From positions 1,696,501-1,760,500 of the forward strand of contig JAMJFZ010001228.1 in the NCBI GenBank assembly GCA_026225945.1: 64,000 nt of DNA, read 5' to 3'. Positions 52,346-63,384 of the stretch are shown here, in pieces. The translations under genes were made by a program, and so were the position numbers. Under the pieces are notes generated by a model. It was given only the letters and a program-made list of their open reading frames with translations, did no database searches and was not told the DNA's origin. How positions within the stretch are numbered: the stretch's first letter is position 1; each line of letters opens with the position of its first letter. The stretch comes from Cricetomys ansorgei. Taxonomy: Eukaryota > Chordata > Mammalia > Rodentia > Nesomyidae.

Positions 52346-53444
52346 CACCCTTGCTTACAAAATGATCAATAGCAATGCATGGAAATAAATGTAAGTACAT
52401 TTACAAAGAGACACATTACACCGCCACAAGTGTTTATAAGCAAATATAAGCAAATTGTGGACTCCTTAGTGGCAAGAAATAGTCCGGACTCCATCTGATT
52501 GAACAGATGCCACAGGACATAACCACTGTCTTTTGCTTTCATCTCAGCCTTGCCCATTTGACAGCCATTTTGGTTTATTGTCTTATCTTAGATAATTCCT
52601 GTAACCCTTTGAGCTTTTCCATCTTCTAAGTCTCCCTGCCCTAGTTTGCAGGGACTTCTGCTCAACCTGTACATTCCAGAGAGCCCATTAGAAGATACTT
52701 ATTCTTGTGAGTTTCACTCGGAGCAGTTTTTTCCCCCCAGACATGGCATTGCATTCTTTCTTACATGTGTATATTCTATCCTCCACAGCTGGTGACAAAC
52801 TCCAGAGGTTAACATATGTCTGGTACCTGAAACTGGTCTGGGCACATTATCAGCGTCTAACAAGTACTTACCGAATGGGTAAAGGAATGACCGTTGTACA
52901 GTATGCTTAAGAAATTTTAGAGGAACATGAGATGAGTTTGACAGTTTTTTAAATTTTCCGGCTTTCAGTACTGTTACTTTCCTTTTTCCATAGTTTTCTC
53001 TAGTTTGAGAAAGTAAGCTAGAATCTACTTTAGACATCTCCATGAGAAACTGATGACTCTTAAGAGGAACTGTGAAATTCAGATTATGACCCAAAGTCAA
53101 GATTCTTGTATTCAACATTTGTGAATACAGAGCAGGCAGTGGAGCTTGAGGCCACACAGAAGACTTGGCTATAGACAGGCATTTCCTTAGGGCCAGTCCC
53201 TAGAAAACCTTGTAGTCAAACTGTGTCCGTTCTGTTTTCCTAGGGCTAGCAGCCTGACTCTGACTCATTCTGTCTGGTGGTATTAAAAAGCCTGGTTTAT
53301 GCTTGGTGATGATACATAAGGTGCCTCCTATCCTCCGTGTCCTCGCTTGACTTCCTTCTGAGAAAGCCCAGTCTCTCCATCTCATGCTTCTCATCGTCAT
53401 GCGGACAGTTCAGAAATACTTTGCACAACAGAGGTTCTGCTTTG
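52346..53444. other. Repeat-free block, no gene seen
   Basis: About 1.1 kb without a recognised repeat. The longest frame, 147 codons on the reverse strand (52714-53157), is unrecognised and within chance expectation. Confidence 0.42.
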
Positions 53445-53672
53445 AATTTTTCTTTTTGTGAGATGGGGTTTCAAGTATCCCAGTCTGACCTTGAATTTTC
53501 TATGTAGCCCAGAATGACCTCAAACTTCTGATCTTCTTCCCTTTACCTCCCCCGAGTGCTGGAATAAGAAGTGTGTACTACCATTACCAGTGTATGTGGT
53601 GCTGGGGATGGAACACAAGGCTTTGTGCATGCTAGGCTAGCAATCTATCAACTGAGCCACATCCCCATGCCT
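53445..53672 (-). mobile_element. ID_B1 SINE (reverse)
   Basis: GAGATGGGGTTTCAAGTATC, TTCTATGTAGCCCAGAATGA, then the ID complement GTGCTGGGGATGGAACACAA, GCATGCTAGGCTAGCAATCT and AACTGAGCCACATCCCC. Confidence 0.9.
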
Positions 53673-54020
53673 TAAATATTGGCTGTGCTTTGAAAAGTAC
53701 AAAATAGTTCGTCTTAATTAGCAGATATTAATTGTATAAAATACTATTTCGTTCTCACATTTTGATATATACATATAACCTGTGGTATCTGTCAGCATCA
53801 TTTTGTCTTCTACATAGACTTCCTAGTTCTAGGGCAGAGGATGTGGAACAGTTTGAAGAAATAATAGAGGATTGTATGAGCGCTTCTTGGTTATCCATGT
53901 TTTGCTCAAGTAAGGCCGAGCCAGTTTGGTGGAACAGTCTGTTTCGATGCCATAAAATTTAAGGGTGGAAGTAGCCAGTCTGATTGCCATTGCGTTATTA
54001 GTGCTTGCTCCTATAAACTT
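53673..54020. other. Unique sequence with partial local duplication
   Basis: CAGTCTGTTTCGATGCCATA and the next bases (53932-53995) resemble 54288-54360 on the far side of the B3. A 76-codon frame has an acidic stretch (AEDVEQFEEIIEDCM), but no family is recognised. Confidence 0.4.
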
Positions 54021-54021
54021 A

Positions 54022-54245
54022 GCCCGGGGCTACAAAGATGGCTCAGCAATTAATAGTGCTTGTTGCTCTTGCAGAGGACCTGAGTTTGGCTCCCAGCGCT
54101 CATGCTGGGTAGCTCACAATTGCCTGTGACTCTAGCTCTCAGGGACCTGAAACCCTCTTTCAGCCTCTGCATATCAGTATCACATGCACGTACTCACACA
54201 TAATCAGACATAGACACATAATGTAAAATTAAATAAAATAATCTT
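54022..54245 (+). mobile_element. B3 SINE
   Basis: GGGGCTACAAAGATGGCTCA head, GCTTGTTGCTCTTGCAGAGG, AATTGCCTGTGACTCTAGCT, and a tail ending AATTAAATAAAATAATC. Confidence 0.9.
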
Positions 54246-54712
54246 TAACATAAGAATAGGTAATTAGTCTGACCTAGTTTTATAGAGTAATCTATTCTAA
54301 TGCTATGAAATTTAGGAGTAAAAATCTCTAATTTCTATTGTATCAGCATTCATCACTCCTTGTTCCGGAACTCAGGATGAGCAGCTGCAGGTGAGCAGGG
54401 GTCTGTAGGGGACACAGGCATGTGGCTTACTCTCCCTTCCTGCCTGCTTACACCCTGATGAGCTGAGGACCTGCCATCTAATTGAAGTCATCAGGTAACC
54501 AGCCTGACAGAGAGGAAGATATTCTAAGGAGGCACTTGTGTCTCTCAGTCTGACTCTCAGACTCTTGAAATAATGGACCTCAAAGAAATGGGAACTTCTC
54601 CAGCAATCTCCTGCTGGGAAAAGGAAAAGGCAAAGAGCCTGCTGCCAGCCAGAAGAGGAACTTGTCTTGGGAAAAGAGATTTCACAGTTGAACATCTAGT
54701 TAGACTACCTCT
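54246..54712. other. Unique sequence, no gene seen
   Basis: Includes the right-hand copy of the local duplication. The 107-codon reverse frame (54372-54695) is not recognised. Confidence 0.42.
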
Positions 54713-54714
54713 CC

Positions 54715-55680
54715 TGTTTAGTTTTTGTTATGAATGTGACCCAACTCCAATCACTTGGGAAGAGGGAACCTCAATTGAGGAATTGTCCCTACTAGATTGA
54801 ACTATGATCATGTTAGTGGGGGCATTTCTTGATCACTATTGATACAGGAAGCACTTAGCTCACAGTGGGTGCTACTGTTACTATCCTCTACGGTTTTTTT
54901 TTTTTTTTTTCCTTCCAGGTAAAGAAATAAAAGCCCTGAAAAATAATACTGAATGCAACAGGGGGCAGCAGGGGAAATCTCAGACACAGTATACAGAACT
55001 AGCTGGTCCAGAAAGGCTTTTGTTGGGGGCGAGGAAATAGACACACAGAAAAAGAGACCCTCTGCCAAAGCAAGGGGGAACTTGAGAAGATGAAGCCCAG
55101 CTTCACCTTCAGGGCTTTTTTTTTCTTTTTTTCTTTTTCCTTTTTCAACTCTTTGAAGGGTCTTCTTTCCCTAATTTATGGTTGGTCACTTTGAAGAAAA
55201 ATAGGATGGCTGAGCGGCCCACTGCTGTTATGTAAGCACGTTCTGCCGTGGCCTTGGACTTGTTGAGCCAGTCTGACAGTGTAGGCGAGGGTGGGGAAGT
55301 AAAAGCCCACAAAAACTTTGTGTTGAGATGTCAGGCTTTGGTCTCAGGTCAGAAGGGTCGAGAAGGTAGCCATCTTGGAACTTCACTATCTTTATTAGCA
55401 AGTCATGGCCCCTCTCCCTGTCTGTCTGTCTATCAGGGAGTCTGTCTGACTCCTAGCCTCTCGGTGCTACCCCTAGGAGATGGGACTGATTGTATAAGAA
55501 AGATGGCTGAGCACAAGCTAATGGAAAAGCTAGAACTTGAGTCAGTAAGCAGTGTTCTTCTAGTATGTCTGCTCCAACGCCTGCTTAACTTCCTGCCCCG
55601 ATTTCCCTGAATGATGAATAGGAAGTGGAAGTCTTTCCTGTGTTGATTTTGGTCATATAGTTTTATTACAGAACAGTGAT
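54715..55680 (+). mobile_element. ORR1-type MaLR LTR split by an insertion
   Basis: The left part (54715-54875) has TGTTTAGTTTTTGTTATGAA, CAATCACTTGGGAAGAGGGA and CTCAATTGAGGAATTGTCCC. The right part (55463-55680) resumes at GGTGCTACCCCTAGG, TTGTATAAGAAAGATGGCTG and GTCATATAGTTTTATTACAG. The order matches one LTR. Confidence 0.75.
54876..55462 (-). mobile_element. Unidentified insertion of about 590 bases, possibly antisense retrocopy
   Basis: It lies between two copies of GGTGCTAC (54868-54875, 55463-55470) inside an ORR1 LTR. Near its left end is T17 (54894-54910), which reads as a poly(A) tail on the minus strand. A second T-rich stretch lies at 55118-55143. On the minus strand the far end begins with AAGATGGC-type sequence. 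I do not recognise the source. Confidence 0.4.
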
Positions 55681-56845
55681 AGATGGGACCGATGGAGGCA
55701 CTGGAGGGAGCAGAGACTAGCTGCATGTGGCAGAGAGACCCCAAAGACTCTTTGGAGGAGGAAGAGTCAGCCCCCCTGTAGTCACAGAGTGGTAGATACC
55801 TGTGGAGGTTGATATGCTGATCAGTGCATCAGAAGTGCCACAGGTGTTATCAGTCAACTTCCTGGCTTGAGTTTCTCAGCCCATCTGAGACTTTTTGGTC
55901 CTTAACCCATCAAACAGAGAAGCAAACTAGAACACCGTGTGCAGGATGAAGCTGAAGTCTAGACAGTGGTGGCTCAGTGGCAGGTGGAACCGTATTTTAA
56001 CCTGGACTGCTTAGATGTGTATAGTCCTGGTCTTCTCTTTAAACTTTAACCTCATTTCAAGACTCAGAAGATGAAATGGAGGGGAGGGTCACTGTCCCTC
56101 TTCCCAAGGTGGCGATTGAATAAATCTCCTTTCCCCCTTTTTATGGTTTACTTAGCTTTTAATTGGCTTTTCAAGAATGGGTAGCTGAACTTGACTTCTT
56201 CTTCTTGAACAAACTTACATGGAAGCAGAGCTACGGTAGCAACCAGTAGCCATCACATTTAGAGGTGACAGTTTGTGGCCCAACGTCTCTTGGTTTTCCC
56301 CCTTAAAAAAGTTCTTCAGGCTTGTGGAGTGAGAGGAATCAAATGTGAGAATTTCCTCATTTCCCTGAGACTTAGTGAGCAGTTAACAATTTATTGGATA
56401 CAGATTTAAGTTTTATAAACGTGGCTTTATAAATGTGAGCCCCAGGGCAGTGGCTATATAACCTGATGGTAGAAAACAGTTTTAAATACACACTCATCAG
56501 AAATGCTATGTGTCTGATAAAGCTGTTGGTTTGACAAAAGACTATAAGAACATTGGGAAAGTTAGAGGTAAGAAATAAAAACAGGATGATAGTGATGACA
56601 GCTATCAAATGACACTAGAGTGAGCTCTAAATTCTTCCCATTTATTAGCATACCACTCTAATTGCACTGGAATCATCTCTGAAATACGTTCGAATGCAGT
56701 GGTGGGGGTGAGTGATAGGTCTGTTGCTCTGTTACCGTAAGCTCCAACTGATGCTGTTGTAGAGTGGTCTGGAGATCCCCAAGTGAGAAGAAGGGACCAG
56801 TGTACTTAACATAACAGTCCACTGATGCTGCTGTGGTCACCTGTA
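55681..56845. other. Repeat-poor block, no gene seen
   Basis: No recognised rodent repeat. An AATAAA in GAATAAATCTCC (near 56120) could be part of an old LTR or retrocopy, unproven. Confidence 0.4.
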
Positions 56846-56945
56846 TTTTAAAGGGGCAAATAAAGGACAGAGAGGTCAAACCTGCATCGCAAGATGCAGA
56901 GGTAGTTGAGGGTTCAGCCGGTGGAGCCACTTAGTCAGCTCTGGA
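56846..56945 (+). mobile_element. Possible MIR fragment
   Basis: GGACAGAGAGGTCAAACCTG and GAGGGTTCAGCC loosely follow the MIR 3' half. Confidence 0.35.
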
Positions 56946-57912
56946 GTGTTCTGTTGACTAGGAAAGGGACCAATAGATGAGAACAAGTTGCCTAGAGGGT
57001 AGGCATCTCTTTTTCTAAGACACGGAGATTCTCTTCCCATGCTGATGGACCCTAATCTCTGTAACCATGAGGCAGAATGAACCATTTGTCTCCTTAAGGC
57101 AGTACACTAACCATTGTCTCTCATTGAGGAGAAACTGAACAAAGTCACCCATCTAAAGAGCCTCCCCTCCTATGAAGTTTATTCACCTTGTATCTATCCG
57201 TCCATGAATTTCCTCCACCTTTTTCACTAAGAGTCCCACTAAAGTCAGATTCTTGTAACCTTTCTTCTTGATCTGGCCCCAGTTCTCAGACTGTGGTAGC
57301 TGTGAGAAAGATCATCCTTTGGCAGCTCTTCTTGGAAAACCTATGAAATCGCACCACATTGGCTCTAGAGTTACTTATGATCCCTGGCACTCAAGAGCTT
57401 GGCGATTCCATCAGCAATACAGTTTCAGTACAGTGTGATCAGAGGACCCAAGCATGCATGGAAGGTACATAGAACACACCTCTCATCAACCCAGGATAGG
57501 ATCCGTGGCTAAGCAAAGTGTAGAACTGAAGTTGGCAATTCTCAGAAAACTGAGAATTTCTCAGAAAATTGAGAAAATTGAGAATTGTGTAGAGACTTCC
57601 TTTCCTTTTCTCCATCATTCTGATAGCCCAGGACAACTTTTCTCAGTGACCTGTCCCATGCCTACACTCTACCATGCACTTAAGCCATATGAGGTCCTGA
57701 CAGTGACACACAGGAGACTGAAGACCATCCTCACTGTCTAGTCAATGGTTGATCAAGCCAATGACTTGGCCAGTTCATGTAGAAGGGTTGGAAGGAGACT
57801 GTCTTTTCACTGATAAGATGATTCATGATTTTAAAGGACCTGGGAAAAACACAGGGCACACTATTCCAAGTTATACAGATAAAATAACCTATGAAAATAA
57901 TAATTAAAAATG

Positions 57913-57913
<1 letters not shown>
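56946..57913. other. Repeat-free block with inverted-repeat cluster
   Basis: Unique apart from a small cluster of TGAGAAT/ATTCTCA inverted repeats at 57536-57587. Short unrecognised frames. Confidence 0.42.
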
Positions 57914-57969
<56 letters not shown>

Positions 57970-58010
57970 TATATATTTATATATATATATGACATATATA
58001 TATGTCATAT
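57914..58010. repeat. (TA)n microsatellite ending in a perfect palindrome
   Basis: A pure TA run at 57916-57962, then TATATTTATA variants. The end, 57987-58010, is a perfect 24-base palindrome centred on the TA core with ATGACAT/ATGTCAT arms. Confidence 0.97.
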
Positions 58011-58609
58011 GTTTGGATAACAACATTTGATACCAATAATTCCATTTTCTCTCGGTTTCTGGAAATGAATAATGACTACTTTAATTTCAGAGGAAGATTA
58101 AAACACTCATTGAACCTTACAGATTTAGTATTTAGCAGAGTTGAGAGTATGATGTGTTTGACTTCAATAGCTGAGCTCCTTCCACCTGCTGTCTGGATTC
58201 TGAGAACTGGATCATACAACTTCCTGGCAGCTTCCACAGTAGTCTTGGAAATAGGATATTCCTGTCACCATATCCTTGAAGACAGTTCACCTAAAGGTGG
58301 GTTGAAGAGGAGTCCATGAAGTGTGCTGTCATAGAGTTAGCTGAAACTTCAGCTCATTTGACTCCTTTCTCCAGGAGAATGGTTCTTAGATATGTGTAGG
58401 GCAAACCTATGGGTCTCCCCTGCCTGGCAGTCCATGATTGCTACACTCTTATGCAACAGAGCATTGTTAGAATTAGAACAATTTTTAGGGACTGGATAGC
58501 TCCATGTTCTCCATGTTATCCTGGCGGAGGTTTGCAGGGTTAAGAATTGTGCTCCAGAAAACATGGCTAAGTCACTTCAGGGTAGACAAAAAACCTTGAC
58601 GTTTTCTAA
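58011..58609. other. Unique sequence, no gene seen
   Basis: About 600 bases without a recognised repeat. The 105-codon frame at 58002-58319 is not recognised. Confidence 0.42.
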
Positions 58610-58840
58610 ATTCTAATTTTTAATTAGTTAAAACCGTTCTCTGACAGTTTCATCCATGTATACAATATATTCTGATTACCTAGCCCTCTGTCTCCTTTTA
58701 TCTGTCCCCCAGCATCTCCCACCGTGGTTGCTTTCCCAAATTCATTTCCTTGGTTTTGTTAAATGACTCTTCTCATGTCACCAGGGCTGTCTGTGTGACC
58801 ACTGTGTTGGAACTGTCGTTGGAGCCCGGTCAGATCCCAG
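58610..58840 (-). mobile_element. Antisense rodent L1 (Lx-like) 3' end
   Basis: GACAGTTTCATCCATGTATA, CAATATATTCTGATTACCTA and GGGCTGTCTGTGTGACCACT match the complement of L1 3' UTR. Confidence 0.7.
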
Positions 58841-59639
58841 AGAACTCTTGATTTTATGATTGATATTTTCCTACCCATTTCTTGGTGACAACCTTTTCAA
58901 ATCCTATACTTTCTTTCCTGCCTTCTTCATTATTTCAAATTTCTCATTGTTTAAAAACACCCCTCTCTTCTCTCTCAGTTCCTCCTAATGTTTCCCCATC
59001 TTCCCTTTCATTGTGTCTCTGATGCTTCCTGTGCTATTTTGGAAGGCGCATGGATGTTAAATAATGTCCATTTCTAGTGGTGGTTTGTATTCTCTTTGTG
59101 GCCAGGCAGGGTTATGAAAGCAATGTGGGCTATGAACAGCTGTTATTGAATTGAACAAACAGGAAAGTGCCCCCATTGCTATTTTTAAAGCATGCTTCCA
59201 GAGATGCAGGGCTGCGATACTTGCCTTTCACTCCTCCACACGGGCTGTATTTTCTAAGGCATAATTTACTAAAGTTGTGGTCATGGTTTCTTCAAGGGCT
59301 TGGCTCCCCCAGAGGGTCCCAGCCAATGACAACCCCTGTGAAAAAAGGGTGGGAAGACTGAATTGCCGGAAACACAGTGACCCATTGAATGAACTGGTGT
59401 CCATCAGTGATTCTTATGAATGGATGACTAATTGTTTTTATGGGAACAGAAACAGTAAGGGGCTTCTCATAATGCAGAGCCTATTGCATTACATCAGCAT
59501 CTTGCCCTTTTCATAACCACTGAGGGGAAATGACATTGTAAAAGCTTCACTCCTCACCCTGTCATGAAATCAGCACTTCTGATCATCGAATGGGCACAGT
59601 TCATCTGATAAAAATGAGTTCTATCAGACATATATTTGG
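58841..59639. other. Repeat-free block, possible conserved element
   Basis: About 800 bases with no recognised repeat. 59090-59230 and 59400-59540 have balanced composition and words such as CATAATGCAGAGCCTATTGC and GGCATAATTTACTAAAG that look enhancer-like. No coding frame is recognised. Confidence 0.38.
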
Positions 59640-59940
59640 TGTGTCTGTGTGCCAGTGCTGGTGCATGTATGTATGCATGCATGTAGAGGTCAGAGGTCAA
59701 CCTCGCTCTCATTCCTTATTTTCCTTGTTTTGCCACAGGATATGTCCCTGACCTGGAACTTGCTGATAGGTTATGCTGGCCAGCAGGGAGTCCCAGGGAT
59801 CCTCTTGGTAGCTTCCCCAGGGCTAGGGTTTCAGGTGCATGACACCACCCTTGGCACTTGTACATTGGTTCTGGATATTGAACTCAGATCCTTGTGCTTG
59901 TCTGACAAGCATTTTACCCACTGAGCTGACATGCAAGCTC
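59640..59940 (-). mobile_element. B4A SINE (reverse)
   Basis: GTAGAGGTCAGAGGTCAACC, CCTGACCTGGAACTTGCTGA, GGTTATGCTGGCCAGCAGGG and CATTTTACCCACTGAGCTGA. Confidence 0.88.
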
Positions 59941-60649
59941 TGTGTTTCTAGGACTGACCCTTCTGTATCTTCTGAGTATGGGTCACTCTGTATGTTGAAG
60001 GGCTGGTTGACTTTAAATTGTGGGGATCCCTAGGAGAGGGTGTCAAGGGTGTATCTCAGGTGATAGAATGGTTATTTACTGCCACTGCTTCAGGACTGGC
60101 TTCCCAGCATTGAATTATGAGGTTTTCTCCCAAAGAAATAAAAATGACAGTGATATTATTGATAATAATAATAATAATAATAATAATAAAGATTCAAATG
60201 AAATTTAAACAACGTGTTGAAATGCCTTACCTAACTTTTTTTTTCTTTAAATACAAATACACAAAACAGGTTTGGAATGTGTCTTAGTATTTCAGCATTT
60301 AGTGTCAGTGGTGGTGCATTTCTCTGGAAAAGGCCTAATGACTTTTGTACAATAGAGACACTCACCGTGGTTCATTCTCTTCTGTGCATTCTATTCACTG
60401 TGGATTTTCTCACTATAGTAGCTATATAATCAGCCATTGTAGTAGAGACACAAACCTGTGGAATGCATATGAGTGTATGGTCACACATATTCACGGGATC
60501 CAGAGGCATGCACTCAGCTCCCCTAGCCTGCGATGGGTACCTGATATCATACTTGATCCCTTCTGCCTCAGAGTTATTGGGTGTGTAATATGCCACAAGT
60601 GATCTAAGGGTATCCTAGGAAACAGTCTCTGTCTGTCTGTCGTCTCTTC
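59941..60649. other. Mostly unique; (AAT)n and possible ID remnant
   Basis: 60030-60130 resembles a worn ID head (GTGTATCTCAGGTGATAGAA). (ATA)9 lies at 60163-60189. The rest is unrecognised. Confidence 0.42.
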
Positions 60650-60803
60650 CATGTGTGTGCATTATGTCACAGCACTTGTGTGTAAGTCAACAGACAGCTT
60701 GCAGTTTTCTCCTTTCATTACATGGGTTCCAGAGCTCACACTCAGGTCATCAAGCTTGGCAGTAAGTGCCTCTCTCTACCTGTTGAGTCATCTCACTGGC
60801 CTC
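60650..60803 (-). mobile_element. RSINE1/B4-type SINE (reverse)
   Basis: CAGAGCTCACACTCAGGTCA, TCAAGCTTGGCAGTAAGTGC and TTGAGTCATCTCACTGGCC. Confidence 0.8.
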
Positions 60804-61011
60804 CATCCCGCGATTACAAATGCTGAGCTAGCATGAAGCCATAGCTTGTTAATGAAGTGTGGAAATACTGGCCTGATACCTTCCCTCACCACAAGTTATT
60901 CGGCAAGTCGGCAAATGGGATCCAGAGGATTTGTGTAACTGTTCAGTTTCAATCAGTGAGTGCTCTAGTGAGGGATAAATTATTAGCTAATTTTGTAGCC
61001 ATACAATGTGT

Positions 61012-61018
61012 GTGCGTG

Positions 61019-61052
<34 letters not shown>

Positions 61053-61345
61053 CATGTGTATGTGGAGTTCAGAGGTCAACTTTGGGTGTTCTGTTTTCAG
61101 AACACCTTTCACCTTTAATTTTGAGACAGGGTCACTCACTCTCGTGTGGAAGTCACTGATTTGGCTAAATTGGCTGAGCATCTGGCCAGTCAGCCCCAAA
61201 GATCCGCCTGTCTCCATCTCCCCACCAGCATGGCAAGCATGTCCACTCTGCTCGGCTTTTTATGAAGTGTGTGTTGTAGAGATTCAACTCCAGTCCTCAT
61301 GCTTCACAGCAAGTGTTTTAATGACTGAGCCATCTCTCCAGCCCT
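61012..61345 (-). mobile_element. B4A SINE (reverse) with (TG)n
   Basis: A TG run at 61018-61050, GGAGTTCAGAGGTCAACTTT, TTTTGAGACAGGGTCACTCA, CTGGCCAGTCAGCCCCAAAG and ATGACTGAGCCATCTCTCCA. Confidence 0.9.
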
Positions 61346-61825
61346 TTCACCCCCGCCCGTTTTTTTTTTTTCATATGTGAACCCAATATGTCTAGCTACA
61401 ACTGAAATTTGTGACTTTGATCTTGTCACCACTTTCTGACTAAGGAAGAGTGCTGACATAGGCATTTTCCTAGACGCTGGGGTGTGAAGACTGTTGATTT
61501 TTCTGGGGCGATACTTATCCATCTTTGCAAGCAAACCTTGACACTTCCCTATTAACACTCCACCACAAAGCTGCCCAGATCTATGGAGATGGGTCAGCTT
61601 CATGCTAATGGATAAGTCATTTCATTTGGAGAATTCCTTGGAAGAAGGGAACCATCAGCCTTTCTACATGTCAGTGAGCCAAGCGTGCCTTCTGTGGGAG
61701 GAAGGAGCATAGCCTACATGGAATCTTCCCACACATCTCAACGTCTTTGTTCCATCATAGCATCTGTTTGTTCATCATATGTTTCCTCTATGAATGCAAA
61801 CTTCCCTCCCTTCTCTTCTTTTCAT
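61346..61825. other. Unique sequence, no gene seen
   Basis: A short T-run at 61361, then unrecognised sequence. Confidence 0.42.
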
Positions 61826-62300
61826 GCACATGTGGTATGTATATGTGATGGCATGTGTGTATGTATGCCAGCATGTGTGTGTGCACACATGTGCCTGATT
61901 GCATATACATGTGGTATATGTAGGTGAGGGCATGTGTGTATGTATGTGTGTATTGTGCGTGCATGTGTGTGTGCATACATGTGTGCCTATTCGCATGTGG
62001 GTAGATGCTTGTGAATGTGGTTGAGCATGTACATGCCTGCATGTGCATGCGGAGGCCAACAGTTGATGTTAGGAATCTTTCTTCAGCTTATTCATTGAGA
62101 CAAGTTCTCTCAGTAGGACCCAGATCTCAGTAGTATGGCTTACCGCGTGCTCTAGGAATCCTCTGTTTCTGCCTTCGGAAGCTGGAGTGACAAGTGGGAT
62201 GTCACACCTACTTTGACATTTGTGTGGGTTCTGGTGATCTAAACTTGAGTCCTCTTGCTTGCATGGCAAGAGCTTTAATTGCTCATCCATCTCCTCAGCT
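61826..62300 (-). mobile_element. B4A SINE (reverse) with expanded TG minisatellite
   Basis: The left 170 bases hold TG-rich repeats starting CATGTGG at 61829, 61908 and 61994 (units about 79 and 86). They are followed by TTGAGACAAGTTCTCTCAGT, GTGGGTTCTGGTGATCTAAA and GCTCATCCATCTCCTCAGC. Confidence 0.82.
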
Positions 62301-62304
62301 TGAT

Positions 62305-62740
62305 AAGTTTCTTTGTAAACTTTTTATTACCCTATATTAACGTTATATATAGCATTGCCTTCAGTATGACATTCTCTTGCATGTAGATAATGTGTTTTGA
62401 TCATATTCACCTCCGTCCACCTCTACTCCTGCTGATGCCCTTTCTCTTCCAGCTAGTGTTGCTTCTACTTTCATGTGATTTGTTTTTGTTTTTGGTGGGT
62501 TTTTTGTTTGTTTGGTTTTAGTGAACCCATAAGTTTCATTAGTGCTGCTTACAGGGAAATGGATGAGATGTTATTTTCAGGAGCATGGGCAACTTAACAG
62601 TGGGTACACCACTGAAGAAAATGTTTCTGTCTCACCCACTCCTCCAGAAGCCCTAAACTTCCTATAGAACCTCTCAGAGGACTGGGGCCTCCGTGGCCCT
62701 GGCAACATGTCTATTTTAATCTCTCGTCACACTGTTTAGC
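62305..62740 (-). mobile_element. Antisense rodent L1 (Lx-like) 3' UTR
   Basis: TGTGTTTTGATCATATTCAC, CCCATAAGTTTCATTAGTGC, TGCTTACAGGGAAATGGATG and CACTGAAGAAAATGTTTCTG match remembered rodent L1 3' complement. Confidence 0.72.
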
Positions 62741-63384
62741 CCGTTAAGTGGTTATTTTGAGGAGCTGGATGAAGGATGAAATCCATATACATCAAGCGGT
62801 AAAGGGGTCGACTTCTTCAGTTTGAAGAACAGGAATCTGAGGCCCAAGAATATCAATGAGTAGCCTGATGGTAGGCTCTGTCGTCGGCAGCTTTACCTCA
62901 GCGCCACATGGCTATAGAAGTTTATTTTTAGTTGTGTTTAAAATATTGTTTTGTGCACTATTGGGTGAGGGGCTGCCTAGGCCTTGGCATTTTTGTATTG
63001 CCTGCAGTTGTTGGATTTATGTGGGGGATTTTGATTGCTCATGGTCTGCATGAGCTATCTGTTAAACACCTGAGGAGTTCTGTATCGATAAAAACACCTG
63101 AGCTCAGACTCTCGGGTTCCACTCTTCAGGATGACGCTTGCCGTGATAGTGGTTCCCTCTGTTGAGGTCTGGCAGAGTTTGCACCTGTGAAAAATGCTCC
63201 CATGTCTTCGTTGGTGAGCCTACACACCAGTGAACTACTACACCATATTCCTATTAGGATGGATTCTTTTCATCGTGTCTTAAGTGTAGCTTTTTGGTTC
63301 TAGTGAATAAATCAGAGAGGGGTAGATAAAACAAACACACAACAACAAAAACAAAAAATTTCCTAGTTTTATTCTGTTTATTCT
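62741..63384. other. Unique sequence, LTR-like words, no gene seen
   Basis: 63070-63170 has several CpGs and GATAAAAACACCTGAGCTCA, which recalls an LTR R-U5 region. I find no matching ends or TSD. 62800-62850 may be a worn MIR piece. Confidence 0.35.

Noticed and set aside
52714..53157. 147-codon reverse frame
   Set aside because: No recognisable motif, no codon-use signal and no splice context. Expected by chance.
53732..53962. 76-codon frame with acidic stretch AEDVEQFEEIIEDCM
   Set aside because: Looks faintly protein-like, but no family is recognised and it overlaps a worn local duplication.
63060..63180. Possible LTR R-U5 region with GATAAAA and several CpGs
   Set aside because: No TG...CA ends, no TSD and no partner sequence. 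Could not be assigned.
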